Source: Thalassospira profundimaris (GTDB lineage Bacteria > Pseudomonadota > Alphaproteobacteria > Rhodospirillales > Thalassospiraceae). From it: a stretch of 64,000 nucleotides of DNA. A model generated the notes under the pieces. That model worked only from the letters and a program-made list of their open reading frames with translations, made no database searches and was not told where the DNA came from. Positions 51,380 to 61,244 of this stretch are shown in pieces. Position 1 is the stretch's first letter. Every line of letters begins with the position of its first letter. The stretch is taken from assembly GCF_003326795.1 (NCBI RefSeq), contig NZ_JPWI01000013.1:1-64000 (forward strand), given 5' to 3'. The translations under genes were made by a program, and so were the position numbers.

Positions 51380-52252
51380 ATGCTGTCTCTTGAGCTTATC
51401 CATTCAACGACCTATCGGTATCGTCGGCCGGTGTTGCTCGGCCCGCACAGATTGATGCTTCGCCCGCGCGAGGTGCGTGAAACGCGACTGGTCTCCTTTG
51501 ATGTAAGGATGAACCCCGACACGGAGTTGATCTGGACGCATGATGTTGCCGACAATGCGATCGCAACAGCAAATTTCAAGGATAAGACCGATTATCTTGA
51601 AATTATAAGCCAGTCCAGGATCGAGATGAGTGCCACGCAATGGCCGGTTTTTGCGATCTCGGCTGATGCGTGCAGTTTTCCGTTCTCATATTCGGACAAT
51701 GACTGGATCGATCTTGGTGCTTTGACAGCACAGCATTATCCCGACCCGCAGGGGCGGCTATCAGAATGGGTGAACAGTTTTATTTTCGGGTGCCCGACAG
51801 ACACGCTTTCGTTGCTAAAGGACATTAGCGTCGGGATATCCCGGAGAACGATCTATCAGGTGCGCGAGAGCGAGGGCACGCAGACGCCGCTTGAAACGCT
51901 TGATAAACAGGAAGGGTCGTGCCGCGATTTCGCTGTCTTGTTTGTGGCGGCGGCGCGGTGCCTTGGACTTGGGGCACGTATTGTGTCAGGGTATCTGGTG
52001 AATACGGGTGGCTGGTTGAGCGGATCGGACGGTTCGGGGTCTACCCATGCGTGGGCCGAGGTGTTCCTTCCCGGTGCGGGGTGGGTCGCTTTTGATCCGA
52101 CAAATCGGAGTGTCGGTTCTGGCAACCTTATTGCGGTGGCAGTGGTTCGTGAAATGAAACAGGCCGTTCCGGTCGCCGGTGAATTCACCGGGGGCAATGA
52201 TGCCCTTCTTGAAATGAACGTTGCGGTCAGTATCACGGTAACAGAGCGCTAG
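51380..52252 (+). CDS. Transglutaminase-like cysteine peptidase
   Basis: The 290-residue protein has an N-terminal Bact_transglu_N domain (LELIHSTTYRYRRPVLLGPHRLMLRPRE) and a complete catalytic triad: Cys181 in EGSCRDFAV, His223 in STHAWAEVFLP and Asp239 in VAFDPTN. It has no signal peptide, so it acts in the cytoplasm unless exported otherwise. Members are thought to hydrolyse peptide-type bonds. Together with the previous gene it makes a tandem pair of unequal completeness, a layout seen in other alphaproteobacteria. Confidence 0.85.
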   Translation: MLSLELIHSTTYRYRRPVLLGPHRLMLRPREVRETRLVSFDVRMNPDTELIWTHDVADNAIATANFKDKTDYLEIISQSRIEMSATQWPVFAISADACSFPFSYSDNDWIDLGALTAQHYPDPQGRLSEWVNSFIFGCPTDTLSLLKDISVGISRRTIYQVRESEGTQTPLETLDKQEGSCRDFAVLFVAAARCLGLGARIVSGYLVNTGGWLSGSDGSGSTHAWAEVFLPGAGWVAFDPTNRSVGSGNLIAVAVVREMKQAVPVAGEFTGGNDALLEMNVAVSITVTER

Positions 52253-52366
52253 TCAGATAACGGCAGGCCAACCGCAAACAACCACAAAAGCCGGGTTGGC
52301 TTTGCTGAAAATGATGGGGGCAAGCATCCCCAAACGACTTGGTTTTCGTGCCTGCGAACGTGATTA

Positions 52367-52600
52367 TCAGAGTTTCAGCCTGTTGCCGCCCTTGATAATC
52401 CTATCGATCAGGCTGTTGACAGCCTGATGGTCTGTTTGGACTGAAATGTGGGGCGGCACTGCAACATGTGCGTTTTTGGCATCCTTAAGAATGCCGACAA
52501 TATCCTCTGTGCGGAGAATTCCGAGATCGCCCAGGCATAATAGAGTAGACTCGCATATCGAGAGTGCCGCAGATCCCTGGATCTCCATCGAATAATTCAT
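52367..52600 (-). CDS. Small conserved protein of unknown function
   Basis: The 77-residue protein has the core SAALSICESTLLCLGDLGILRTEDIVGILKDA, a helical pattern found in small alphaproteobacterial proteins of unknown role. It has an AGAGGGC ribosome binding site. It is transcribed toward the transglutaminase pair and diverges from the Crp-family gene. No motif hints at function. Confidence 0.6.
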   Translation of the reverse strand: MNYSMEIQGSAALSICESTLLCLGDLGILRTEDIVGILKDAKNAHVAVPPHISVQTDHQAVNSLIDRIIKGGNRLKL

Positions 52601-52751
52601 GGTTCGTGCCCTCTTTTAAGTTTTGGTTTGAAGAAAAGCGATTTGGACGCTGCGTTTTCATACCATCACTTCGTTTCTGCGCTGCATACACAGGTTAGTC
52701 TGAGCAAGGATATTCTCATATCACTGCGACACTGAGGGGCTCCGATATTCC

Positions 52752-53504
52752 ATGAGGAGACCGGGTTTGATGATTTCCCCGACCGAGGCAGTTTCAAAGA
52801 AGCTGAAAAACTATATCGACCTGACCGATCAGGAACTTGGCACACTTGCTGGAATGCCGGGCAGGTCGTTGATGATTCCTGCGGGCGAGGACATCGTCCA
52901 CGAGGGGCAAAGCGGTCATCGTGCTTTCATTCTTCAGGACGGTTGGGTGATGTCCTACAAGTTGCTTCCCGAAGGTGCGCGACAGATCATTGACTTTCAG
53001 GTGCCCGGTGACTTTCTGGGGTTGCGCAGTTTGCTGTTACGTACGTCCGATCACAGCTTTGAAGCGGTTACGGATGTACGGGTCGCCGAAGTCAAGGCAC
53101 ATGACATGCTGTCGGCTTTCTCATCTTCACCACGACTGGCGATGGCGATCCTGTGGGCTGTGTCCTGCGACGAGGCGATGGTTGTGGAACATCTCGTTAA
53201 TATCGGAAGGCGCTCGGCAATTGAAAGAACCGCGCACTTCCTTTTGGAACTTGGTGCGCGGCTCAGACTAATTGGTGTCGGTACTGCACAGGGATATCCC
53301 TGTCCTTTATCGCAATATCAACTTGCCGATACGCTCGGGCTGAGTGCCATTCACATCAATCGCGTCTTGCGCCAGTTGCGCGAACAGAAGTTGGTGACTT
53401 TCCAAAAGGGACTTGTGCGCTTCGATGATCTGGAAAGGTTGACGGCACTTGCAGAATTCGAAATGGGTTATCTGGATCAGATTGGTCCCATCCTTGTAAA
53501 ATAG
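52752..53504 (+). CDS. Crp/Fnr family transcriptional regulator
   Basis: The 250-residue regulator has a cyclic-nucleotide-binding-type domain (residues about 25-140: IPAGEDIVHEGQSGHRAFILQDGWVMSYKLLPEGARQIIDFQVPGDFLGL) and a C-terminal HTH (LSQYQLADTLGLSAIHINRVLRQLREQKLV). No FNR-type N-terminal cysteine cluster is present, so it is not an iron-sulfur oxygen sensor; the ligand is unknown. An in-frame ATG at 52770 is an alternative start. It probably controls the neighbouring small genes. Confidence 0.88.
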   Translation: MRRPGLMISPTEAVSKKLKNYIDLTDQELGTLAGMPGRSLMIPAGEDIVHEGQSGHRAFILQDGWVMSYKLLPEGARQIIDFQVPGDFLGLRSLLLRTSDHSFEAVTDVRVAEVKAHDMLSAFSSSPRLAMAILWAVSCDEAMVVEHLVNIGRRSAIERTAHFLLELGARLRLIGVGTAQGYPCPLSQYQLADTLGLSAIHINRVLRQLREQKLVTFQKGLVRFDDLERLTALAEFEMGYLDQIGPILVK

Positions 53505-53526
53505 CCATTCGGCGCGTTGCATGTGC

Positions 53527-53748
53527 TTAAGAGAAATCTTTGCCAGCCATCCATTTTTCAACGTCAGCAACGGCCTCTTCCTCGGAAACCGCCCTGCGAA
53601 TTTTGATCATGTTGCAGAGCTGACCCTTGGTTTTGATGGTCGATAGATCGTAGTGTGTCAGGAAGTTCCACTTCTTTTGGGCGTCGGCAAGATACCCTTT
53701 TTTCCGGATGACGGTATCGGATGTTTCGCCACCTTTAAATCCAAACAT
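53527..53748 (-). CDS. CsbD-like small protein
   Basis: The 73-residue protein ends with KKWNFLTHYDLSTIKTKGQLCNMIKIRRAVSEEEAVADVEKWM, close to the CsbD pattern (KW..LT..DL..I.GK...L...I.....S...A...V..W). CsbD proteins are small, hydrophilic general-stress proteins. It is convergent with the Crp-family gene. Assignment by pattern only. Confidence 0.5.
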   Translation of the reverse strand: MFGFKGGETSDTVIRKKGYLADAQKKWNFLTHYDLSTIKTKGQLCNMIKIRRAVSEEEAVADVEKWMAGKDFS

Positions 53749-53915
53749 GATTTTTCCTTTTATTTATTTGTGAATTTTGATCTTTCTTTGTGATTTTCAT
53801 TATGAATGAATTTTAATTTCAGAAGCTAACCTATGATGTTTATTTTGTTTTTATTTCATGGGATTGTTCTGATTATTCAAGTTTTATTCTCTTAATATCA
53901 AGAAAGTTGGTCGTC

Positions 53916-54278
53916 ATGAATACGACAAGAACAACACATAAAACATACGCGTTTACCCATCCGTTCAGCCTGGACGGTTACGCCCAACGCTTTCTGCCGG
54001 GGCTTTACAGCATAGAGATAGAAGAAGCGTTATCGTCACGGCGTGGTCGTCTTGATTTCAGGTGGGTTAAGTCACGTTTGTATTTTACTCCCAAATCGGG
54101 GGCTCCGATCGAGATCGGCGTCTGCGGCATTGATCCTGATGATTTTGATCGGGCAGCCCTGCAAGATGGAGCAAGGTATTTGAAGGATCATTGCGCAGTA
54201 CGAGGCCGCTCGAAGATTTCTCCGTTTGATCGCCTTGCAATTGAACGCAGTGAGAATGAGGGAATGTCGGTCAAGTAG
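53916..54278 (+). CDS. Small protein of unknown function
   Basis: The 120-residue protein opens with YAFTHPFSLDGYAQRFLPGLYSIEIEEALSS, a pattern (F.HPF.L.G....LP.G.Y.IE.EE) seen in an uncharacterised alphaproteobacterial family often found near stress genes. The rest is strand-rich (RRGRLDFRWVKSRLYF). The upstream 170 bp are very AT-rich and probably regulatory. The ribosome binding site is weak. Last gene of the small-gene group. Confidence 0.55.
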   Translation: MNTTRTTHKTYAFTHPFSLDGYAQRFLPGLYSIEIEEALSSRRGRLDFRWVKSRLYFTPKSGAPIEIGVCGIDPDDFDRAALQDGARYLKDHCAVRGRSKISPFDRLAIERSENEGMSVK

Positions 54279-54503
54279 ACGTGTGGAATATTCTTGTGTC
54301 AGGCGATTGAGTTCAGGGGCGTCTGGCGACATGATGCTCCGAATTCTTTGCCCGATTTCAGGCCTGCAATCCGAAATGCGCGCCGTGAAACGCCACTATG
54401 GCCCGGATATTCAGGCAATAGATCACAATCAGGAAGTCACAATGCGGTTGCACGGGCCGACAAGGATATCAGGGGTGTCCTGGGCGTGCGGCGCTTTCAG
54501 GGC

Positions 54504-55667
54504 CTAGCTGCCATCAGCTGTTCGAAACACGGTCATGCCATTCACAACCACCCGGCCATCTGGCAGCAGCTGTCCGTCATATTCGGTCGTCCCTTGCGGG
54601 CCGGGGCGTCCGGCGGCAAGGCCATTGACCGCAAAGGGCAAAAGAGCACCCAGAAGGGTCGGGCTGTCAGGGGTGCCCAGCAGGTCAACCAGCTTGTCCT
54701 GTCCCAGCAATTTGAAATCAAATTCACCGGCAAAGCCATAGCGTGCGGCAGCCTGGGCAATGAATTCGCCCGCCCCCAATGCCTCAAGACCGCGCGATTC
54801 CACATAGAATTCGTCGACCTTGACCGGAGCCCCGTTATGTGCGGCCTTTTGCCACAGGGCATCGCCAATCTGGCGACGGGCAAGGCGCGGGGCGGTGCCG
54901 GTCAGAATATCGTGGAAGCCTTTTTCAATGATCGGTTTGGCATCGCTCCAGGGCAGGCCGGTGCTGCTGCTTTTGACGCGCACGGTGCGCGGCTGAAACA
55001 GGCTGGGTAACCAAAGCCCGTCATGGGCATAATCCAGATGGGTCTCGCCTGCTTCGCCGGGATAAAGGGTAAAGCTTGCCGATTTGATCGACCCCATTTT
55101 TTCCCGGTTGGGGCCGGTCCATTCCGCACCCTGCCATGCAATGCGCGCCAGTTCGGGCAACCATTGCAGGATCAGACCATTCATCATCCAGTGTTTGCGC
55201 GTGATCGGTTCTTCCCCGATCAGGAAATCGGCAAAGCCGTCAAAAGTCATCGGGGCGTTGCGGGCAATATCCCAGCGCAGATACCCGCCCGCATTGCGAA
55301 GGGTCAGCTCGCGCCGGTCGCTGGCAGCTTCGGCATCCATTCTGGCGCGCTCAGGAAGCTTGATATCAAGATCGATATGATCGGGATTGTCGGTATCGCG
55401 CACCGTGACATTAACCCCGTCCATCAACAGCTCGCGCGCCGTTGAATAACCGCGAAGATCAAGGGATATGCCGTCATATGTCAGGGTGACGGCATCGCCG
55501 TCTATCAGGCGTGCATCGGTTTCGGTTGCCGCAATACCCGATTGCATCAGAATGGCATCAATGGCGTTGCGTGCCTTTTCGACAGTGATCGCCTGGGCGC
55601 GCGTGTGCAGTGCAACGAGCGAAATTGCACAGATACCAAATCCCAACAAAGCGTGGCGCACGCGCAT
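54504..55667 (-). CDS. Secreted protein of unknown function
   Basis: The 387-residue protein starts at 55667 after AAGGGGCATC, with a signal peptide (LLGFGICAISLVALHTRAQA). The mature part is strand-rich with repeated Thr/Val/Leu strands (VTLTYDGISLDLRGYSTARELLMDGVNVTV) and a middle helical region (WMMNGLILQWLPELARIAWQGAEW). It could be a periplasmic lipid-related or envelope protein, but no known domain is recognised. The C-terminus TTEYDGQLLPDGRVVVNGMTVFR looks like a beta hairpin. Single gene. Confidence 0.65.
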   Translation of the reverse strand: MRVRHALLGFGICAISLVALHTRAQAITVEKARNAIDAILMQSGIAATETDARLIDGDAVTLTYDGISLDLRGYSTARELLMDGVNVTVRDTDNPDHIDLDIKLPERARMDAEAASDRRELTLRNAGGYLRWDIARNAPMTFDGFADFLIGEEPITRKHWMMNGLILQWLPELARIAWQGAEWTGPNREKMGSIKSASFTLYPGEAGETHLDYAHDGLWLPSLFQPRTVRVKSSSTGLPWSDAKPIIEKGFHDILTGTAPRLARRQIGDALWQKAAHNGAPVKVDEFYVESRGLEALGAGEFIAQAAARYGFAGEFDFKLLGQDKLVDLLGTPDSPTLLGALLPFAVNGLAAGRPGPQGTTEYDGQLLPDGRVVVNGMTVFRTADGS

Positions 55668-55863
55668 AAGGTGATGCCCCTTGACTGGATCGGTCCGGAC
55701 AGATGGAACGATCAAATTGCGACAGGTTGTATTGTTTAGCGCAATTTTGGTGAAGATAGGGCAAATTTCACCAAAAATTATGTGTCATCTGACGACAACT
55801 GACAGGATGCTGTCAGGAGGGGCGCGTTACAAACAACTGAGTTTGATCACAAACAGGGGGAGC

Positions 55864-56532
55864 TCAGTTGCCACATCCGAACGTTTTGCGGTGATCGTCT
55901 GTCGCAATTCCGCACAGGAAGATATTCACAGCGCGCGATACGCGATTTTCGATTTCGCTGTCTGTCATTGGCGGTCGTGGATGGTGTTTCATGACGCGTG
56001 ATTGCCAGTCGCCGATCACCATGGCCTCGAAGATTTCGGCCGCGTGATCCGGATCATCAATGTGGATACGACCAAGCTTTTGCTGGCGCGAAAGATAATC
56101 GGCAAGATGTTTGCGGGTACTGTCAGGGCCGATCTCGAAGAACTTTTCGATCAGGGGTAGAAAGTGCTGGCCCTCTGAATACAGAATTTGAGTGAAGCGG
56201 GCGACTTCCTCGGTTACTATCTTGTTGGCCAGTTTGGTTCCGAAGTCCGTCAGGGCATCACGAGGAGGGAGATCGGTTTTCAGCGAAATTTGAAGTTCCG
56301 CGGAAAATTCCACGCATCGTTCTGTCATGACGGCCTCAAGCAGGCCATCCTTTCCGCCGAATGCTTCGTAAAGGGTTGTACGAGAGCCACCCGACTGCGA
56401 AATGACATCATTAAGTGTGACGCCAGCGAACCCTCGCTCTAGCAGAAGTTGCCAGGCCGCATCCATCATGGCGCGCCGCCGCGCAGACCCGCGAGAGGAT
56501 TGTTTTTCAAACTTTTCTGGCGTTTCACTCAT
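55864..56532 (-). CDS. TetR family repressor of the RND pump
   Basis: The 222-residue regulator has a TetR HTH (RRRAMMDAAWQLLLERGFAGVTLNDVISQSGGSRTTLYEAFGGKDGLLEAVM) and a helical ligand-binding domain of the AcrR-C type. It is divergent from an AcrAB/MexAB-type efflux operon, and a perfect 17-bp palindrome lies 50 bp upstream of its start, between the two genes. Both facts make it the pump repressor by analogy with AcrR/MexR-type control. Confidence 0.9.
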   Translation of the reverse strand: MSETPEKFEKQSSRGSARRRAMMDAAWQLLLERGFAGVTLNDVISQSGGSRTTLYEAFGGKDGLLEAVMTERCVEFSAELQISLKTDLPPRDALTDFGTKLANKIVTEEVARFTQILYSEGQHFLPLIEKFFEIGPDSTRKHLADYLSRQQKLGRIHIDDPDHAAEIFEAMVIGDWQSRVMKHHPRPPMTDSEIENRVSRAVNIFLCGIATDDHRKTFGCGN

Positions 56533-56582
56533 GATTTTTTGTTCTGTTGTTTTTGGCTCTTGATCGTGCAGTGCACAATGTG

Positions 56583-56599
56583 TACTGTACCGTACAGTA
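56583..56599. promoter_or_regulatory. TetR operator candidate
   Basis: TACTGTAC-C-GTACAGTA is a perfect 8-1-8 palindrome in the divergent region of the repressor and pump genes. A smaller GTGCA-G-TGCAC lies at 56566-56576. Confidence 0.8.
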
Positions 56600-56667
56600 T
56601 TTCGAAAAGCAATGGCAAAGCGTCTTGAATGCTTTGCACAGGACTTAGAAGGAAAAGCATTTTGTCC

Positions 56668-57834
56668 ATGCGATCTTGTTTAAAATTTGCCGGGATGGCT
56701 GCGCTTGCCTTGATGGTCGCTGCCTGCAGCGAGCAAAAAGAAGGTGGTGAACAACAGGCGGCTGCGCCTCAGCAACAGCCCGCAACGCCGGTTGGTACCG
56801 TCACCCTTGAAGCCCAGACCGTCGGTCTTGTCGAAGAAATGCCCGGTCGCACGATTGCTTTCCGTCAGGCTGATATCCGTCCGCAGGTGGACGGGATCAT
56901 CAAGGAGCGCAACTTCACCGAAGGCGGTTTTGTCGAAGCCGGTCAGCAGCTCTATATGATTGATCAGGATGTCTATCTGGCAAAGGTCGATGCCGCACAG
57001 GCTGAACTGGCCCGCCAGAATGCGACCTATGAACAGGCGGTCAAAACCCGCAAGCGTTATGATCCGCTGATCAAGTCGCAGGCTGTCAGCCAGCAGACCT
57101 ATGACGATGCGGTTGCCGCCGAAGCACAGGGCAGGGCATCTGTTGCCGCAGCCCGTGCCGAACTGGAACAGGCGCGCATTGACCTGGCCTATACCACGGT
57201 TACCGCACCGATTTCCGGTCGCATCGGTTCGTCCGATTATACCGAAGGTGCGCTGGTAACGGCCAATCAGTCGGCCAAACTGACCACGATCACCCAGCTT
57301 GATCCGATTTATGTCGACGTCACCCAGGCGGGTGGCCGTCTTCTCAAGATCAAACAGGCCATCGCCAATGGTCGCATCAAGGGTGTTGAAAACGGTCAGG
57401 TCGAAGTTTCCCTGATTATTGATTCAACCGGGGCGGAATATCCGCACAAGGGAACCCTGCAATTCTCGGATGTTACGGTAAATGAAACCACCGGGACCAT
57501 TCGTTTGCGTGTTGTCTTCCCGAACCCGGATGGAACGCTTCTGCCGGGCATGTTTGTGCGCGGTCAGGTCCGTCAGGGCCACCTCGAAGGTGCATTCCTT
57601 GTGCCGCAAAAAGCAGTCATGCGTCGCCCGGACGGGTCGGCTTATGTCTATGTTGTCGCGGATGGAAAAGTCGTCTCCAAGGACGTCACCATCGAACAGT
57701 CTCAGGGACAGAACTGGCTGGTTTCCGCTGGCGTTGAAGATGGCGATCAGCTGATCGTTGATGGTCTTCAGCGTGTCGGACCGGGTGCACCGGTCGCAGC
57801 ACAGCCTGTCGAAACCGCCAAAGCCGCCGAATAA
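56668..57834 (+). CDS. RND efflux periplasmic adaptor lipoprotein (AcrA/MexA type)
   Basis: The 388-residue adaptor opens with a lipoprotein signal ([11 protein letters not shown], lipobox Cys near residue 20). It has the lipoyl half-motifs ([35 protein letters not shown]), an alpha-hairpin (residues about 90-165) and beta-barrel/membrane-proximal domains ending near [15 protein letters not shown]. It bridges the inner-membrane pump to an outer-membrane channel. The transporter gene follows after 11 bp, so both are in one operon. The starts at TTG 56662 and ATG 56668 are both possible. Confidence 0.93.
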   Translation: MRSCLKFAGMAALALMVAACSEQKEGGEQQAAAPQQQPATPVGTVTLEAQTVGLVEEMPGRTIAFRQADIRPQVDGIIKERNFTEGGFVEAGQQLYMIDQDVYLAKVDAAQAELARQNATYEQAVKTRKRYDPLIKSQAVSQQTYDDAVAAEAQGRASVAAARAELEQARIDLAYTTVTAPISGRIGSSDYTEGALVTANQSAKLTTITQLDPIYVDVTQAGGRLLKIKQAIANGRIKGVENGQVEVSLIIDSTGAEYPHKGTLQFSDVTVNETTGTIRLRVVFPNPDGTLLPGMFVRGQVRQGHLEGAFLVPQKAVMRRPDGSAYVYVVADGKVVSKDVTIEQSQGQNWLVSAGVEDGDQLIVDGLQRVGPGAPVAAQPVETAKAAE

Positions 57835-57845
57835 GGACTTATTCA

Positions 57846-60800
57846 ATGGCAAAATTCTTTATTGATCGCCCCGTATTCGCCTGGGTCGTTGCCCTGGTGA
57901 TTATGCTGGCGGGGGGACTTTCCCTGTGGCAATTGCCCGTGGAACAGTATCCGTCCATTGCGCCGCCATCTGTCGAGATTTCGGCAAGCTATCCGGGGGC
58001 GTCGGCCCAAACTGTTGAAAACACGGTTACCCAGGTAATCGAACAACAGATGACCGGTCTTGACTATCTGCGCTACATGTCGTCGAGCTCGTCGGCAAAC
58101 GGTCAGGCATCGATCACACTGACGTTTGAACCCGAAGCCGATCCCGACATCGCACAGGTTCAGGTCCAGAACAAATTGCAGGCTGCAATGTCGTCGCTTC
58201 CGACCGAAGTGCAGCAGCAAGGCGTCAATGTCAGCAAATCGTCGGGATCGTTCCTGATGGTTGTCGGCTTTGTGTCTTCTGACGGTTCGATGAATGCCGA
58301 AGACCTTTCGGACTTTGTCGTCTCGACGGTCGAGGATCCGCTGGGTCGTGTGAATGGCGTTGGCTCGGTCACGGTGTTCGGTGCCCAGCACGCGATGCGC
58401 ATCTGGCTCGATCCGAACAAGATGCTGTCCTATAACCTGACGGTTTCAGACATCAGCGCGGCGGTCGAAGCCCAGAACACCGAAGTCACTGCCGGTCAGA
58501 TCGGTGGTGCGCCGTCGGTTCCGGGGCAGCAGATCAACGCGACCATCACCGCCCAGAGCAAACTGCAGACGGTTGATGAATTCGCCAACATCCTGCTCAA
58601 GGTCGAAACCGATGGTGCGCAGGTGCGTCTTGGTGACGTTGCACGCATCGAGATCGGTGGCGAAAGCTATGACGTGGTTGCCCGCTACAATGCCCAGTCA
58701 GCAACGGGTATTGGTATCTATCTGGCAACCGGTGCCAACGCGCTTGATACCGCCGAGGCCGTCAAGACCCGTCTTGCCGAACTCAAGCCGTTCTTCCCCC
58801 AGGGGATCGAGATCGTCTATCCGTATGACACCACCCCGTTCGTCAAAGTGTCGATCGAGGAAGTTGTTCATACCCTGTTTGAAGCGATCATCCTCGTCTT
58901 CCTGGTGATGCTGCTGTTCTTGCAGAACTGGCGGGCAACGCTGATCCCGACGATTGCCGTTCCGGTGGTTCTGCTTGGAACGTTCGGTGTCCTTGCGGCC
59001 TTTGGCTATTCGATCAACACACTGACCATGTTTGCCATGGTTCTCGCCATCGGCCTTCTGGTGGATGACGCGATTGTTGTGGTCGAAAACGTTGAACGTG
59101 TGATGCATGAAGACGGACTTCCGCCGCGCGAGGCAACGCGGAAATCCATGGGCCAGATCACCGGCGCCCTGATCGGTATTGCGCTGGTTCTGTCGGCGGT
59201 GTTTGTGCCGATGGCCTTCTTTGCCGGATCGACCGGTGCGATTTATCGCCAGTTCTCGATCACGATTGTTTCGGCAATGGCCTTGTCGGTTGTTGTGGCG
59301 ATTGTCCTGACACCGGCACTTTGCGCGACCATGCTCAAACCGACCCATGTCGACCCGCTGACGAAAAAAGGTCCGTTTGGCTGGTTTAACCGTGGTTTTG
59401 ATAGAACCAACCGGTTCTATCAGGGCAGTGTCGATCACGTTGTGCATCGCAAATGGCGTTACCTGATTGTCTATGGGGTGCTTGTTGGCGGCCTTGCCGC
59501 CTTGTTCATGCGTCTGCCGGGCTCGTTCCTGCCAGACGAAGACCAGGGCATCATGTTCTCGATGGTTCAGCTGCCTGCTGGTGCATCGCAGGAACGCACG
59601 GTCGAGGTTCTCCAGAAGCTGGAAACCCATTTCCTTGAGAATGAAAAGGAAAACGTACAGGGTCTGTTCACGGTTGCCGGCTTCTCCTTTGCCGGGAGTG
59701 GTCAGAATGCCGGTATCGCCTTTGTCAACATGAAGGACTGGTCTGAACGTACTCGTCCCGATCAGGCGGTTGGTGCGGTCATCGGTCGTGCCTATGGGGC
59801 CTTTGCCCAGATCCGCGAAGCCATGGTCTTTGCCTTTGCTCCGCCTGCGATTATCGAGCTTGGCACTGCCAACGGCTTTGACCTTCAGCTTGTCGATCGT
59901 GGCGGCAATGGTCACGAAGCCCTTATGGCAGCCCGTAACCAGCTTCTGGGAATGGCTGCACAGGACCCGCGCGTGGTCGGTGTGCGTCCGAACGGTCTGA
60001 ATGACATGCCGCAATTCAAGATCAATATTGATCAGGAAAAGGCAAGTGCGCTTGGCATTAACCTGTCTGACGTCAACCGGACGCTCGCTGCGGCCTGGGG
60101 GTCGAGCTATGTCAACGACTTCATTGAAAACGGGCGGGTCAAGCGCGTTTACATGCAGTCGGATGCGCAATATCGCATGATGCCCGAAGACCTTGAATAC
60201 TGGTATGTCCGTAACAATCAGGGCGAGATGGTGCCGATTTCGGCATTCTCGACCACGAATTGGGACTTCGGCTCGCCGCGTCTGGAACGCTTTAACGGTC
60301 TGGCATCGCTCAACATTCAGGGTGCATCCGCACCGGGTGTTGCATCGGGTGATGCGATGAAGGCCATGGACGAACTGGTTGCGAAACTTCCGGGTGGTAT
60401 CGGCCTTGAATGGCAGGGACTGTCCTATGAAGAACGCGAAGCAGGCGAGCAGGGACCGGCATTGTATGCCTTGTCCATGATCGTGGTCTTCCTGTGTCTG
60501 GCAGCACTGTATGAAAGCTGGGCCATTCCGATCTCGGTCATGATGGTCGTGCCGCTTGGTGTTCTTGGTGCCGTGATCGCAGCGCTTCTGCGTGGCCTGC
60601 CTGATGACGTTTACTTCCAGGTGGCAATTCTGACCACGATCGGTCTGTCGGCCAAGAACGCCATCCTGATTGTCGAGTTCGCCCGCGAACTTTACGACCA
60701 GGGCATGGGGCTTCTTGAGGCAACCGTCGAGGCGGCCCGTCAGCGTCTGCGTCCGATCATCATGACGTCGATGGCCTTTACCCTTGGCGTCGTGCCGCTG

Positions 60801-60992
60801 GCGATTTCGACCGGTGCCGGTGCTGCTGCCCGTGTGGCGGTGGGGACAGGTGTGATGGGCGGGATGATTGCTGCGACCGTGCTTGCGATCTTCTTCGTGC
60901 CCCTGTTCTTCGTCCTGATTGTTGGCACCTTTGCCAAGAACCGCTCCAAACGCGGGGACGTCAAGGCTGCCCACGAACATCCGGCTGAATAG
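57846..60992 (+). CDS. RND multidrug efflux transporter (AcrB/MexB type)
   Basis: The 1048-residue trimeric proton antiporter has the N-terminal [22 protein letters not shown], the transmembrane acidic pair in [17 protein letters not shown], the second-half lysine motif [18 protein letters not shown], and the pore-domain strands typical of the HAE-1 family. The length matches AcrB (1049). It pumps amphiphilic drugs, dyes and detergents through an adaptor and TolC-type channel. No outer-membrane factor gene follows, so a channel encoded elsewhere is needed. Start after AAGGACTTATTCA. Confidence 0.95.
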   Translation: MAKFFIDRPVFAWVVALVIMLAGGLSLWQLPVEQYPSIAPPSVEISASYPGASAQTVENTVTQVIEQQMTGLDYLRYMSSSSSANGQASITLTFEPEADPDIAQVQVQNKLQAAMSSLPTEVQQQGVNVSKSSGSFLMVVGFVSSDGSMNAEDLSDFVVSTVEDPLGRVNGVGSVTVFGAQHAMRIWLDPNKMLSYNLTVSDISAAVEAQNTEVTAGQIGGAPSVPGQQINATITAQSKLQTVDEFANILLKVETDGAQVRLGDVARIEIGGESYDVVARYNAQSATGIGIYLATGANALDTAEAVKTRLAELKPFFPQGIEIVYPYDTTPFVKVSIEEVVHTLFEAIILVFLVMLLFLQNWRATLIPTIAVPVVLLGTFGVLAAFGYSINTLTMFAMVLAIGLLVDDAIVVVENVERVMHEDGLPPREATRKSMGQITGALIGIALVLSAVFVPMAFFAGSTGAIYRQFSITIVSAMALSVVVAIVLTPALCATMLKPTHVDPLTKKGPFGWFNRGFDRTNRFYQGSVDHVVHRKWRYLIVYGVLVGGLAALFMRLPGSFLPDEDQGIMFSMVQLPAGASQERTVEVLQKLETHFLENEKENVQGLFTVAGFSFAGSGQNAGIAFVNMKDWSERTRPDQAVGAVIGRAYGAFAQIREAMVFAFAPPAIIELGTANGFDLQLVDRGGNGHEALMAARNQLLGMAAQDPRVVGVRPNGLNDMPQFKINIDQEKASALGINLSDVNRTLAAAWGSSYVNDFIENGRVKRVYMQSDAQYRMMPEDLEYWYVRNNQGEMVPISAFSTTNWDFGSPRLERFNGLASLNIQGASAPGVASGDAMKAMDELVAKLPGGIGLEWQGLSYEEREAGEQGPALYALSMIVVFLCLAALYESWAIPISVMMVVPLGVLGAVIAALLRGLPDDVYFQVAILTTIGLSAKNAILIVEFARELYDQGMGLLEATVEAARQRLRPIIMTSMAFTLGVVPLAISTGAGAAARVAVGTGVMGGMIAATVLAIFFVPLFFVLIVGTFAKNRSKRGDVKAAHEHPAE

Positions 60993-61003
60993 GCATAAAC
61001 AAA

Positions 61004-61032
61004 CAAGGCCGGTCCAAACCGGACCGGCCTTG
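61004..61032 (+). terminator. Hairpin after the RND transporter gene
   Basis: CAAGGCCGGTCC pairs with GGACCGGCCTTG across AAACC. It has no T-run, so it is probably the first of two stop signals. Confidence 0.65.
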
Positions 61033-61108
61033 TAAGGCATCGTGCTCGTGGCGGTGCAGAAATTTAAATCTGCATGATCCCCCGACCCCGCCGTCGCGCG
61101 TGCGTAAG

Positions 61109-61145
61109 AAAGGGCCGATGCTTTTGCATCGGCCCTTTTGTTTTG
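61109..61145 (+). terminator. Rho-independent terminator of the efflux operon
   Basis: AAAGGGCCGATGC pairs with GCATCGGCCCTTT across TTTT, followed by TGTTTT. Strong 13-bp stem. Confidence 0.88.
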
Positions 61146-61244
61146 GCCCTATCCAAAAGAAGCGTCAAGCGCCTTTTGAACAGAACCCTCAGGGAGAAAG
61201 GCGGGCCGGGTGGCTCATGCCCGGCCCGAAGTTGACCTTGTGGG

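Noticed and set aside
58698..61040. 780-residue minus-strand frame opposite the RND transporter gene
   Set aside because: It is antisense to an intact AcrB-type gene, rich in His, Arg and Gln, has no known domain and no ribosome binding site. High GC makes such open antisense frames common.
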